From assembly GCF_900005765.1 (NCBI RefSeq), contig NC_041684.1:62001-126000 (forward strand): 64,000 nt of DNA. Direction: 5' to 3'. The DNA is from Plasmodium relictum (taxonomy: Eukaryota > Apicomplexa > Aconoidasida > Haemosporida > Plasmodiidae). The position numbers and the translations under genes were made by a program. Every line of letters begins with the position of its first letter. Position 1 is the stretch's first letter. Positions 1-11,900 of the stretch are shown here, piece after piece. The notes under the pieces were generated by a model that saw only the letters and a program-made list of their open reading frames with translations, ran no database searches and had not been told where the DNA came from.

Positions 1-68
1 TTAAATAAAATATTATAAGAGAAAATACTTAATAAAAAAAATGAATGATAAAATTATTTAAAAGTATA
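1..68. other. 3' flank of the phosphatase gene
   Basis: This short AT-rich stretch lies downstream of the stop codon of the minus-strand phosphatase gene. Nothing else is visible in it. Confidence 0.6.
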
Positions 69-3000
69 TTACTTATTTAATGGATCATTAAGATAGCTAT
101 CGCTTTTCAAACTTCTTAAAGTGGCTGAATTATGTTCGCTCTTATTCTCCTTTGAATATGTTTCATTTTTAAATTTTTTTTTATTTGCTATACCCAAATC
201 AGGTGGCATCATGTAATCTAAAGGTTTTTTTAATAATTCAGTATTAATGCTGATATAATCTGTTTTTTTTATTTTATCATTGTCATTATCATTATGTTGT
301 GTATTACTATTTTCCTCATTAATTGATGTTAATTTTGAATAATAAATTTTTTTTAAATTATCATTATCATTATTTTTGTGGAATTTATTATCTTCATTTG
401 TATTGTTATAATTAGCTTTATTTTTTTCTTGATACATTTCATTATCAAAAAACTTATCTATGATAGTATCTGTGTCTATTTTTTTACTTAATTTATTTTT
501 GACTTCAGATAAATTGTTTATATCTTTTTCCAAATCTTGAAATTGGTTATTAACTGGATTATTTATTAAATTTTTCATAAATTTTTCATCATCATGTTTT
601 ATATATTCGATATCAATCAAATTTAAGATGTTCCTTTTAATATTCACATCGTCATAAGATTTATTATTGTTAATACTAAAATTTATTAAATTATTACTAT
701 TATTACAATTATTCATACTTCTATCAATTTTGTGATTGTTGTTAATATTAACATAATTATTCACAGGACATTCATTTTTTTCATCTTTGTTACAATCCTT
801 GTTTTTTTCTTTTTCTCTTTCTTTTTCTTTTTCATTATTATCAGTATTATTAAAGAAATAATTAATATTTTTATTTATATTATCATCTCTTTTTATTTTA
901 TTTAAATGGAAATTTTTATTATTTCTTATATCTCTCAATTTTTTTTTAATACTTTTATTTATTTTATTCAATGAAAAATTATATTTATTATCAAAATTGG
1001 TGAAATCACTTCTAATGCTTTTACAGCTTGCCAAATTATATTTCCTATGATTATAATTTAGTAAATAATTTCTATTGCTATTAGAAAAATTAAAATTATT
1101 CATACTGTTATTAATATTTAATAAATTGTTTTTTTCCATCTGAATATCTTTTGTTTTAATATCATTTATTATATTATTATTAAGGTTATTAATGTTGCTA
1201 TTATTAATGGTATCATTATTACTGTTAATTGTATTATTATTATTACTTACATTATAATTGTCATTCATAATATTCTTATCATTTATACTATTATTACTAT
1301 TTTCTATATTATCATTCATAAAATAATTTTTCAGTTTATGATATTTCCCTCCTTGATTTTTCGATACATTATTGTTATATATATTTAATTGATTCTGGTA
1401 AGTGTTCTTGAAATTCTCTGAATTTTTTATTTGATTATCTTGATTAAAAGAGAAAATATTTCTTTGAAAATTATCATTCGTATGGTTATTCGTATCCTTT
1501 ATCTCTATATCGTATACTTTGTCAGATTTTAATATTTGATTAAATATAATAATATTTTTACCCTTTTTTACAATAAATGCATTAGAAGCATTATTTTTAT
1601 ATTTTTTACAATAATTTTTTGCTGAAAATAATGTTAATAATTTTTTTTTAAACATATATTTATATCCTTCATGGACACATTCATGACCTCTTATAATCAT
1701 TTTTAGTTTATTATTTTTTAAAAAATTATATAATCTGTTCTTACCAAATTTAAATGTTATTTTTCCTCTATTTGATGGAATTATATCGTAGTGAGGAGAA
1801 TTTTTAATTAGCAACATGTCGTGCTCATCATTATAATTAATAGGATCAGACCATAAGGTATCTATAATAATTTTTTTTATATTTTCATTTGGATTATTAT
1901 TATTTCTATCAACATATTGAGGAATTAAAATTGGCTTGTGAACATTTATATAATCAGAAATATTGTGAACACTATCTCCTATACCCCCGTGTATACACAA
2001 AATGTTTTTATCTAATAAAGCGGATAGTGGCAAAAATTCTAAAGCATCATTAATTCTATTAAATAATTCATACGAATGAGCAATTACCACTTCATCTTCA
2101 TAATTAATCAGTCCCATTGTTTCCATATTTTTCTTCATTTTTACTTCAATATCTTTATAAAAACCGTATATATAATTAAATAACCTATCTTCATGATTAC
2201 CTCTTAATAAATATATATGTTTTGGAAAAAGTATTTTTAAACTAAACAAAAAGCAAATAACTTCTAATGAATGATCTCCTCTGTTCACATAATTCCCAAG
2301 AAATACATATTTTATATCACTTGCATTATACATCTCTTCATTTTCATCTCTCATTTTGTCACAATAATTATAATTTTCATTTGTTTTAACGTAATTTATG
2401 TTTTCAAAATTTATTAATTCATTTATAGAAATTAATTCATTCAATGAATTGTGCATAGGCCAATTATACAAATTAAAAAAATCCATTATATCAAATAAAT
2501 TTCCATGAATATCACCAAAAACTTTACAGGGAAGTCTGACATTTTCTAATGAATTTTCTAATTTAAATAATTTTGCCACTTCATCACACAAAAGAAGAAT
2601 ATCATTATATGAACATATTTGAAATGTATCAAAATAGGAACTATATTTATCTCTTTTTTTTCTATAGCACACTTTATAAAAAATAGTAAATATTTTAAAA
2701 GCGATATCTTGATTTAAGGTATTTAATCTATGATCCTGTAAGTATTTTTGACGATAAAATTTAACGGTTTCTCTAAATTGATCAATTTTATCATCCAAAA
2801 TGTTTTCATCATAAAATTCTTTACTGAAATACTTATCTAATTCATCTTTTCTTCCAAAATGAGGTAAATACTCATTACTATTTTTAATACTATGGGTATC
2901 ATTTATATTTTCGTTTTCCATATCTTTATCACCTATATAATTATCACAAGCTGACTTACTATTTAATTTATTATGATTTATTATTTTATTAAAATTATTA

Positions 3001-6000
3001 TTTTCATTTTTATCATAATTTTCAATAGATTTATTCTCATCCTCATTATTATTAATAAATTGTTTGAAATCATTGCCAATATTATCATTTTTATATGTTA
3101 AAATATTTTCATACAAATTATTGTTTAAAGCATATAATTTATCCTTTTCTTTTTCTTTATATATTCCATCTTCATTATCATTTGAAATATATTTTTTTTC
3201 ATCATTATTTCCTGAAATTTTTTCTTTTTTTTTATATATAAAACTATGAATATCATTTGTAAAATTTTGTTCATTTTCATTAAAACATGAATTTTTATCT
3301 TCAATTTTCTCTTTATATAAATTATTGTTCTTTAATTCTTCACATATTGCTATATTACAGTGAGATTTTATATTAATAGTACTGTTTAAATCATTTTTAT
3401 TTTCTAAATAATTAATATCATTTAAATTATCTTTATCTTTTTTCTTGAAATTCATGGCATAATTTTCATTATGTTTTCCTTTTTCTATATTTTCTCTTAA
3501 ATTATTATTTATTTTTTTTGAATTATAATTATTGATTTCTTCATCATAATTTACTAAGGAGTTTTCTTTAATTGCAGTATCTTTATTACTGTTTATACTT
3601 TTATTATTAATGTTATTAATGTTTCTATAAAAATAATTGTTACAATTATTTTTTAAGGCCTCATTAAGAACATTTCTATCATTTATATTTGTGTTGTCTC
3701 GTAAAAATTCACACTCAGAAAATGAATTTAAATTTTTCTCCTTATATGCATTATTCTTATAATTGATATTATTTTTGTTCTTATGATATGCATGTAAAAT
3801 GTTCTCATTTTTTTTATTTCCTTTTAAATTTGTTGTATCAATTTCCTCTAATATATTGTTATTTAAATCATTATTAAAATATAAATCTCTATCATTCATT
3901 TTTTCTTTAATTAAAGGTTCTCTTATTTTATCTTCAGATCCCGTATATGATGAGTTACTATTCAAAGTATTTTTGTTATAAATAGCTTCAATATATCCTT
4001 CATTGTTATTTATATTAATATCAACATTGTCAACATTATCAGTGATAGATAAGCAATTTGAATCTTTATTACCATTATAATTATTGAGTTCTCTCTGATA
4101 ATTATTTTCATTATAATTATTATTATCTGCATGTTTCATGCTTTTATTATTTTTATTTATATGATCGTTTTTACATTGAGATATCCTGTTATTATAATTG
4201 TTTCTATCATTAGAATTGTCATTTTTGTTATCATCAAAATTTTTCTTTAAATCTTCTTTTTTATTATTTGTGTAAATATTCTTTACATTATAATCATCGT
4301 CATTTAGATGCATTTTTTCTCCCTTAATATTTTTATCATTTGAATGTACATTTGCATTTTTCGAATCATTTTCATAATTTATTTTTTCATAAATTTGAAT
4401 GTTAGATATATTTTGATTATTAAAATTATTTCTTTTTGGCATATCTTGTTTAATTAATACAGTATCTTCATCTGAAATTTTCTGTGTTATTGAACTGTTA
4501 TTATCATTTTTCTCATATACATTCATATCATGATTATTTATAATTACTTTTTCATTCTTTATATTATCAATATTTTTATCACTTAATTTATTCTTATCTA
4601 AATTTTCTATATCCATATTTTTAACTGCACACGGATAATTAAGTAAAATGCTACTGTTAATATCAATACAACTATTATTTTGAGGTAAAATATTATGAAT
4701 ATTTTTCTCAAGAGGACCTTGTTTATTTTCATTATAGCTTAGAAATGTTTGCTTATAAAAACCTTTATTATCATCTTCCAAATTTTTTCTTTTTCCTGTA
4801 GTTATAAAAAATTTATCATTATTTATATAATTTTCAATGTTCATATTTTTAGCATATGTATAAAGAAAATACTTCTTTACAGTATCAGCCATATCTTGAT
4901 TTGATCGTAATAAATTACTTGTTCCTTCAATTTCTTTATTTAGTATTAAATTGTAAAAATAGTCATAACTTATTTTATTACAATATTTCATGATCCTATT
5001 TTTTTCACTGATAACATATTCTTTCAATTTTTTCTTATTATCCTTTAAGTTTTCAATTTTAAAATTTTTAGATAATTCATAAATATGATATAAAAAGATA
5101 AGTAATTCGTTATCACTTAAATATCCATCTCTATCTAAATCATAAGCACGAAATATTAATTGATGTCTTAGCTTTCCTGTATCATTTTTTATATCATTAT
5201 CCATTTGAGGACTACATGCTAACATACCAATAATAAAATCAGTCTCAGTTATATGATACCTCTTTCCTCTGTCTAGACAATTGAACATGAATAAAACAAT
5301 TTTCTCTGAAGAAAATATACTTTTATAATTTTTAAAAATTAATTTAAAGTTTTTTAATGAAATCAAATTAGGATGATCTGAATGACCATATTCATTAAAT
5401 AAATATTTTAAAAATATTAATTTTTCAATTATTTTATTATTTTTTTCTTCAGATAATTCATAAATTATATTTTTCATTACCTCATTTATTAAACTATCAT
5501 CACCATTTAATAAATAGTTTTTAAATATATCCTTATTATAACCATGAAAATCAAATAATAAATTAAATAAAGAATGATTCTCCATATCAATATTTTCATT
5601 ATATGACGAAATAATATTTTTCATTAATTTATTATGAGATCTCCATTGAGTAAAATCAAATTTCTCAATAGAACTCGTCTCATTCATTTCCTCATTATTA
5701 TCTTTTTCATATTCTTTTGCATTATTGTTTGCATCAGATATATACAATTCATTATTAATTTCTGACGTAGTATTTATCGGATTTTTTTTAAAATAAGTTT
5801 CACAAGGAACTTCTGTTATATTACGATTTTCTTCATTGATATGTGTATTTTTTATGTTACATTCTTGATCGTTTATAATAACTTTTTTATCTATATCATT
5901 TCTATCCTTAATTTTCATTAAATTAAATTCTTCGTCTTTAAAGCATGTTTCCTTTTCTACATAACTTTCATTTTGATTTTTTGAAATACCATCTCCAATG

Positions 6001-7358
6001 AAAGAGTTATTTTCGTTCATATTTTTAAATAAATAATTACTTCCTTCCTTGTATATTTTTTTACTTTTGAAATCATTTTCTTCAATAGCTGATTCTATTT
6101 TATAATTTAATGAGCCTACGCAATCACTAAAACTTTCATTATTTTTATTAATGTCATAGTAGCTATTACTCGAGATAATTGAATTAGTATTTAATATTTT
6201 ATCATTTTTAACAAAATTTCCATTTTTTATATTTTCACAGCTACATTCGTTAATATTGATATTTTTGTTATTATGCAAATTTAATATTTCATGTGTTAAA
6301 GGATTGACTAACTCTTTTTTTCTTTCACTGGAATTTAATTCATTTATGTTGCCTGTATTTTTTAAATTTTGACTATTTCCTTTTTTATAATAGTATTCAG
6401 ATGTTTTATTTAAACGATTATCGCTAAAGATTTCTGCATGTTCTTTTTTAAATATATTTGCATTTACATTTGCTTCTAAATTTTTTTCCTGATTTATACC
6501 AGGAATTAAATTAATTTGATTGTCTTTTCTAAAAGAACAAACGTTATCCTCATTTTCAATAGCAATATTATTATTATTTAGTTCACTATTGAATCCTCCA
6601 TTCTTTTTTTTAGTATCTTCAATAATATTTTTGTTAATAATTTTTTCAAACGAATTCTTATAAATATCATTAATATTATATTTATTTTCATAATAACCAT
6701 TATTATTATTTAATTTATTAATATTTGTATTAAAACAAAAATTGTTATTTATATCCTTATGACCTAGTATATTATTTATTTTGCAAGGACTGTTTTGAAA
6801 AAAAAGAGAATTATTCATATGATTATTCATATTATTATATTTATTTAAATATATAATATTTTTATGTCTATCTCCTTCATGGAAATCATTCATAGATGTA
6901 TGTCTCATCTCATTATTCATAAGAAAATTTTCCTTAAATTGATTCTTCCCTGAATTAACATTTACCTCATTATTTAAGCCTTTATAAGAATTATTTAAAC
7001 AGAAATTCTGAGAATTACCATTTCTTGTATTCATATTATTATATTCATTTCTTGGATATGCATTTAAATTATTATTGTAATATTGTTTCATATTTAAATT
7101 ACATGTAAATGGCAATGATCCCAATTTAATGTTGTTATTATCTACATTAGTCATATTCTTTACATAGGAATCTAAATCAGATTTTTTGAAATTACCTAAT
7201 TCTTCTGTATTAAAATTATTAAACTGGTAATTGGATGCTTTTTTTCTTTGAATAATTAGTTCTTTATTTAAAGTAATAACTGGGTTTAAATTATTCTTTT
7301 CTAGAAGAAATGGATTCATATAAATATTATTTTCATTCATTTCTATATTATTTCTCAT
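69..7358 (-). CDS. PPP8: EF-hand serine/threonine protein phosphatase, PPP8-like
   Basis: Single-exon gene of 2429 residues. Residues 1-600 are Asn-rich low complexity. A helical EF-hand module follows: a degenerate loop near residues 696-707 and a canonical loop DLDRDGYLSDNE at 740-751. After another low-complexity stretch comes a PPP-family metallophosphatase domain at about 1580-1960. It has GDIHG (1615-1619), LRGNHE (GNHE at 1720-1723), an HGG histidine at 1790, LWSDP and a RGHE histidine at 1892. The motif normally reading GDxVDRG is GNYVNRG here (1688-1694), so the aspartate that bridges the two metals is Asn, as is the second Asp. About 50 residues are inserted between GDIHG and this motif. 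The EF-hands lie N-terminal to the catalytic domain, unlike PPEF/PP7 where they are C-terminal. The family dephosphorylates Ser/Thr, here possibly under Ca2+ control. The name PPP8 is from memory of the P. falciparum orthologue PF3D7_1018200. Activity is uncertain given the substitutions. Confidence 0.85.
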   Translation of the reverse strand: MRNNIEMNENNIYMNPFLLEKNNLNPVITLNKELIIQRKKASNYQFNNFNTEELGNFKKSDLDSYVKNMTNVDNNNIKLGSLPFTCNLNMKQYYNNNLNAYPRNEYNNMNTRNGNSQNFCLNNSYKGLNNEVNVNSGKNQFKENFLMNNEMRHTSMNDFHEGDRHKNIIYLNKYNNMNNHMNNSLFFQNSPCKINNILGHKDINNNFCFNTNINKLNNNNGYYENKYNINDIYKNSFEKIINKNIIEDTKKKNGGFNSELNNNNIAIENEDNVCSFRKDNQINLIPGINQEKNLEANVNANIFKKEHAEIFSDNRLNKTSEYYYKKGNSQNLKNTGNINELNSSERKKELVNPLTHEILNLHNNKNININECSCENIKNGNFVKNDKILNTNSIISSNSYYDINKNNESFSDCVGSLNYKIESAIEENDFKSKKIYKEGSNYLFKNMNENNSFIGDGISKNQNESYVEKETCFKDEEFNLMKIKDRNDIDKKVIINDQECNIKNTHINEENRNITEVPCETYFKKNPINTTSEINNELYISDANNNAKEYEKDNNEEMNETSSIEKFDFTQWRSHNKLMKNIISSYNENIDMENHSLFNLLFDFHGYNKDIFKNYLLNGDDSLINEVMKNIIYELSEEKNNKIIEKLIFLKYLFNEYGHSDHPNLISLKNFKLIFKNYKSIFSSEKIVLFMFNCLDRGKRYHITETDFIIGMLACSPQMDNDIKNDTGKLRHQLIFRAYDLDRDGYLSDNELLIFLYHIYELSKNFKIENLKDNKKKLKEYVISEKNRIMKYCNKISYDYFYNLILNKEIEGTSNLLRSNQDMADTVKKYFLYTYAKNMNIENYINNDKFFITTGKRKNLEDDNKGFYKQTFLSYNENKQGPLEKNIHNILPQNNSCIDINSSILLNYPCAVKNMDIENLDKNKLSDKNIDNIKNEKVIINNHDMNVYEKNDNNSSITQKISDEDTVLIKQDMPKRNNFNNQNISNIQIYEKINYENDSKNANVHSNDKNIKGEKMHLNDDDYNVKNIYTNNKKEDLKKNFDDNKNDNSNDRNNYNNRISQCKNDHINKNNKSMKHADNNNYNENNYQRELNNYNGNKDSNCLSITDNVDNVDININNNEGYIEAIYNKNTLNSNSSYTGSEDKIREPLIKEKMNDRDLYFNNDLNNNILEEIDTTNLKGNKKNENILHAYHKNKNNINYKNNAYKEKNLNSFSECEFLRDNTNINDRNVLNEALKNNCNNYFYRNINNINNKSINSNKDTAIKENSLVNYDEEINNYNSKKINNNLRENIEKGKHNENYAMNFKKKDKDNLNDINYLENKNDLNSTINIKSHCNIAICEELKNNNLYKEKIEDKNSCFNENEQNFTNDIHSFIYKKKEKISGNNDEKKYISNDNEDGIYKEKEKDKLYALNNNLYENILTYKNDNIGNDFKQFINNNEDENKSIENYDKNENNNFNKIINHNKLNSKSACDNYIGDKDMENENINDTHSIKNSNEYLPHFGRKDELDKYFSKEFYDENILDDKIDQFRETVKFYRQKYLQDHRLNTLNQDIAFKIFTIFYKVCYRKKRDKYSSYFDTFQICSYNDILLLCDEVAKLFKLENSLENVRLPCKVFGDIHGNLFDIMDFFNLYNWPMHNSLNELISINELINFENINYVKTNENYNYCDKMRDENEEMYNASDIKYVFLGNYVNRGDHSLEVICFLFSLKILFPKHIYLLRGNHEDRLFNYIYGFYKDIEVKMKKNMETMGLINYEDEVVIAHSYELFNRINDALEFLPLSALLDKNILCIHGGIGDSVHNISDYINVHKPILIPQYVDRNNNNPNENIKKIIIDTLWSDPINYNDEHDMLLIKNSPHYDIIPSNRGKITFKFGKNRLYNFLKNNKLKMIIRGHECVHEGYKYMFKKKLLTLFSAKNYCKKYKNNASNAFIVKKGKNIIIFNQILKSDKVYDIEIKDTNNHTNDNFQRNIFSFNQDNQIKNSENFKNTYQNQLNIYNNNVSKNQGGKYHKLKNYFMNDNIENSNNSINDKNIMNDNYNVSNNNNTINSNNDTINNSNINNLNNNIINDIKTKDIQMEKNNLLNINNSMNNFNFSNSNRNYLLNYNHRKYNLASCKSIRSDFTNFDNKYNFSLNKINKSIKKKLRDIRNNKNFHLNKIKRDDNINKNINYFFNNTDNNEKEKEREKEKNKDCNKDEKNECPVNNYVNINNNHKIDRSMNNCNNSNNLINFSINNNKSYDDVNIKRNILNLIDIEYIKHDDEKFMKNLINNPVNNQFQDLEKDINNLSEVKNKLSKKIDTDTIIDKFFDNEMYQEKNKANYNNTNEDNKFHKNNDNDNLKKIYYSKLTSINEENSNTQHNDNDNDKIKKTDYISINTELLKKPLDYMMPPDLGIANKKKFKNETYSKENKSEHNSATLRSLKSDSYLNDPLNK

Positions 7359-8966
7359 TTTTTTCTTTTTTTTTTATCCTTTTAAAGTATATTATTATGT
7401 TTATCTTATAAATATATAGAAAAAATTCTATATTTTATTTATCAAAGACATATAAAAATAATTGCTAAATACTACAAGATTCATGTTATTAGATTATGTT
7501 ATCTTTAACTAAATATAATAGAAAGAAAAAAAGAAAAAAGGAATATAGAACAAAACAAGACAATGCAAGAAAACAAAAAACAAAAAACAAAAAACAAAAA
7601 ACAAAAAACAAAAAACAAAAAACAAAATTAAATTTTAATTTATTAGTTAAAATATAAAAAAAAATTTAATTTAATAATTAAAAAGTTAAAAAATAAATTG
7701 TCTAATAAAAATTAAGAAATAATTAATTCATTTTTCATTTCTTCATTAAAATATTTAATAGAAAAAAATTTATTTCACATTTTTTCTTTTTTTCTCATAC
7801 AAAATATAATTAAATTATTTTTGCTATATTTTTTTTTTTTTTTTTCTGAAATAATCTTTATCAAAAAATTATTTATTTAAATTATAAAGAAGTTGCAAAT
7901 AATAAATGCCTATTTTACTTGTACAATTATAAATTTTCCTTTTCTACAAACAAGTTGTATTATGAAAAAAAAAAAAAAAAGATAGGAAAAAAAAATTATT
8001 GCTTTAATACAAAAAGACATTTAAAAAATTACTTTTTAGTTCACTTAGTAGAATGTAAAAATTGTTGTTTCATCAATAAATTTTATTGCTACTATTTTTT
8101 TTTATTTTTATTTTTACATATATTTTTTATTTTTGTTTATTTTTTATTATTAACCGCTAATTTTTAATTGCAATTTTTTTTTCATGGAAACGCAAGAATG
8201 AATTTAAAAAAAAATGCATTAATGTGCACTGTCATTTTTAGTTCATATATATCTTTGTATTTTATATAATTTAAAAATATTAATGAAAATAAGCGAAATA
8301 AAAATTACATTTCTTTGCATTATAAGTGATCCAGTTATTATTACTGACAAAAAAAGTAATCCTTATTTTTTTTTTCTCTCACGATTTCCATTTTATCTTT
8401 TTATTTTTATTGGAAAGTGTGCAATAAAAAAAAATAAAGTTATTCCTTTTTAATTTTTTGAATTCTTAATCTATGTATTCAAGTTAAAATTCCTCTAAAA
8501 TATTATTTAATAAAGCTTTATAAAGTATTAATACAATATAATATATTAATTCAAAAAATATTTAAATTTATATCAAACAAAAATTTAGATTTTTTGAAGT
8601 TATTTTTTATTTAAAAGCCAAAATTATTCTATTAAACAAAAAAAAAATAATAATAAATAAAATAAAGATAATTAATAATAAAAAAGATAAAAAAAAAAAA
8701 ATGAAAATAAAAATAAAAAAGATAAAAATATATATATATATATATATTAATTAATGTATATAAATAATAAAAAAATTTTCATACAATTACAAAGTTTAAA
8801 AAAAAAAAATTAATAACTTTAAAAAATTGAAGGAAGCATACGTTCTCAAAAGAAACAATAAAATAATTAAAATAAAAATATATTATATAAATTGTTAAAA
8901 ATAATAAGAAAATATATATATGGCATTGAATATCAATAATAATAATAATTAAAAATAATTCAAATT
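7359..8966. other. Intergenic spacer with CAAAAAA tandem repeat
   Basis: This 1.6 kb lies upstream of the phosphatase gene and downstream of the aspartyl-protease-like gene, both on the minus strand, so it should contain the phosphatase promoter and the 3' UTR of the other gene. It is poly(dA:dT) with a 7-bp tandem repeat and a short (TA)n run near 8728. An 82-codon open frame at 7919-8167 (+) is built from Lys and Phe runs and is not credible as a gene. Confidence 0.6.
7569..7626. repeat. (CAAAAAA)n 7-bp tandem repeat
   Basis: About eight head-to-tail copies of CAAAAAA are seen, about 210 bp upstream of the start codon of the phosphatase gene. It differs from Plasmodium telomere repeat (GGGTTYA). 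It is likely a slippage microsatellite in the 5' region. Confidence 0.85.
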
Positions 8967-11900
8967 TTAACGTGACGATACTTTTGCAACATGCACCGAT
9001 TTTCTATAAAAGTAATAGGATTGAATATCTAGTATTAACAATGTTAAAATAATTAATATAAAAAAATAAAATCTTGGAGAAAGAGATTCACATTTTTTTG
9101 TTTCATCATTAAGCATATAAAAGTACCATATGGAACAATCTGGATTAACACAAATATTCAAAGCAGGTTCATACATTTGATCTCCTATGCATTCCATTTT
9201 TTTCGTGCACTTATCATTTGAATAATAGTAACTTTTTTTTTGTGCAAATCCTACTCTATAATTGTCTTGATCAACTACCACATATAAATTATTTAAAACA
9301 TATGTTCCGAATTTTATTAACGGTTTTGTTGTTCTTCCACTATTTTCACTTGATTTTCCTTCTTGTATATCTGGTATAATACATAAATAATTTTTATTTT
9401 CAGTATTTTCATTTATAATAAGATTGTCTAAAGGAATGCTAATTTCTTGTAAGTTAGTTTCTACATTATTTATATTATTATCACTTACAATATCATTGTC
9501 TGAAAAAACAAATTTTAAAACTGGTAGTGGCCTGTTTTTTTCATTGACAGAACACATTCGAGGCAATGTATTTTCATTTATCTCAAAATTTTTATTTTTC
9601 GGTATGCACCTTTCGTCATTTTTATTAACTGGAAGATATTCCATTAAACTTAACCAAAACATTTTTGGTAAAATCAAACATTTACTACTTAAATCAATAA
9701 CTCCCTGCCAGTTGCTACTATATTTCCCAAATATATTTTTATTGCATACTTCTAGATTATATATCGTAAATTGCATAAACGAGTCAGAAAAAATTCCACC
9801 TCGTTCTCTAGGTTCTGCCCATATAATTGATCCATAATCTTTTTTATAATCTCCTATATGTATTTCTGAATTATATGAAATTATATCAGGATTTATTACA
9901 TAATGATTGCTTTTTACTTTCTCCTTTAATTTATTTCTATCATGATTGATGATACTATTTTCTTTATTAAATATATTATTCTTATTACTGGTAACTTGTA
10001 TTTTTCCATATTTATTTTTATAATTATTTTTTTTATTATTTGCCAATTTTTCGTCAGTATAATTTGGATCATATTGGCAATATTTCATTCCCTTTTTACA
10101 AAGATTATTTTTTAATCCTTTTTTAAGTTCTGAAGTTTTCAAAACTTTATTCAAAGATTTTTTATATTTTCCTGCGTTTTTTTTTACTATTTTTTCATTT
10201 TTTTCAGGAACATATTTTACTATAGCATTTTCTGGTAAGTTTATATCAAAAGCAAATAATAAATTATTTTTTTCACAAATTTTATTCCATACACTAGAAT
10301 TTCTACAACCTAATTCTTTTCCTGCTAATCCTAAAATCCCATCAGTATCTTTAAATAAGCTCCAGTTTTTATAAAAAGTAATATCTAATACTAACTTAAT
10401 ATTAGAATTTTCAAAAAAGGATAATTCTTTAATACTACTTGTACTATTTTTATTTAATATATCTATTATTTCTACATCATCTGATCCTTCAATATGGCTT
10501 TCACTGAATTTTAAAGAATCATAATATATATTTGGATATTCTACTTTATTCTGAATATTTAAGATGTTTTCACTATAGCATTCATAAGGTTTAGTTAAAA
10601 TTGGAGGTAAACATATTAAATCATTATTGCACCAAGTTGATTTTTTTGAAATATTTGGATCATAGCAATTTCTGTCAACATCGTTTTTATAGCATGCCTG
10701 AGAATCTTTCATAAAAACGTAAATTCCTTCTAATCTACTATTTAAGGACAAATTTAATAACTGACCACCTACCTTTACTTTTGTATACAAATTTATACTT
10801 TCAGTAAAGTATATGTTTAATATCACCCCATTAAAATTATCATTATTATCAATATATATACTATTCTTTAAAGAATTATTTTTGTTTATATTTGAATTAT
10901 AGTTTAATGCATCATTTTCCCTTTTCTTTTCATCAGACTCATAAAGATCATTATTTTCATTATTATTATTATTATTACTATTATTATCATTATTTCCATT
11001 ATTATTAATATTATTATCATTATTTCCATTATTATTACTATCATCATCGTTATTTTCATTATTATTATTATTTCCATTATTATTACTATCATCATCGTTA
11101 TTTTCATTATTATTATTATTTCCATTATTATTAATATTATTATCATTATTTCCATTATTATTATTATCATCATCGTTATTTTCATTATTATTATTATTTC
11201 CATTATTATTAATATTATTATCATTATTTCCATTATTATTATTATCATCATCGTTATTTTCATTATTATTATTATTTCCATTATTATTAATATTATTATC
11301 ATTATTTCCATTATTATTATTATCATCATCGTTATTTTCATTATTATTATTATTTCCATTATTATTATTATTATCATTACTCTTATTATCATTATTTCCA
11401 TTATTATTAATAATATTATCATTAATTCCATTATTATTAATATTATTATCATTACTTCCATTATTATTAATATTATTATCATTATTTCCATTATTATCAT
11501 CGTTATTTTCATTATTATCATTATTTTCGTTATCACTTTTATTGTTATTACCGAGTATATTTTCATCTTCATTACCTGAAATTTCTGTGTTACTATTAAC
11601 ATAATTTAAAGATGTACTTTTAGAATTATTCGATTTTCCTATAGAATAAAAATTATTATTTATATTATTATCACTTTTAGATATATTTTCATCTATATTA
11701 TTATTAAAAAAATGACTATCTAAATTATCTGAGATTAATTTTACATTAAAATCATTTTTGGAACTACCATTTCTATTTTCCTTAATACTACTGCTACCAT
11801 AAATTTTACTATTATTTTTTTTTAAATTTTCTACATTTGAATCATATTCCACTTCATCAATATTATTTATTTTTTTTTTTTTATTGTATAATATAGTATT

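Noticed and set aside
69-7358. Naming the phosphatase PPEF/PP7
   Set aside because: EF-hands are N-terminal to the catalytic domain and the remaining architecture does not match PPEF; memory of the P. falciparum annotation favours PPP8.
7569-7626. Telomere-like repeat
   Set aside because: CAAAAAA does not match the Plasmodium GGGTTYA telomere unit and lies inside a gene-rich region.
7919-8167. 82-codon plus-strand frame with Cys and a hydrophobic tail
   Set aside because: Composed of Lys and Phe runs created by poly(A) and poly(T); no splice sites or homology recognised.
10904-11602. 232-codon minus-strand frame of Ile/Met repeats
   Set aside because: It is the alternate frame of the Asn repeat of the pepsin-like gene.
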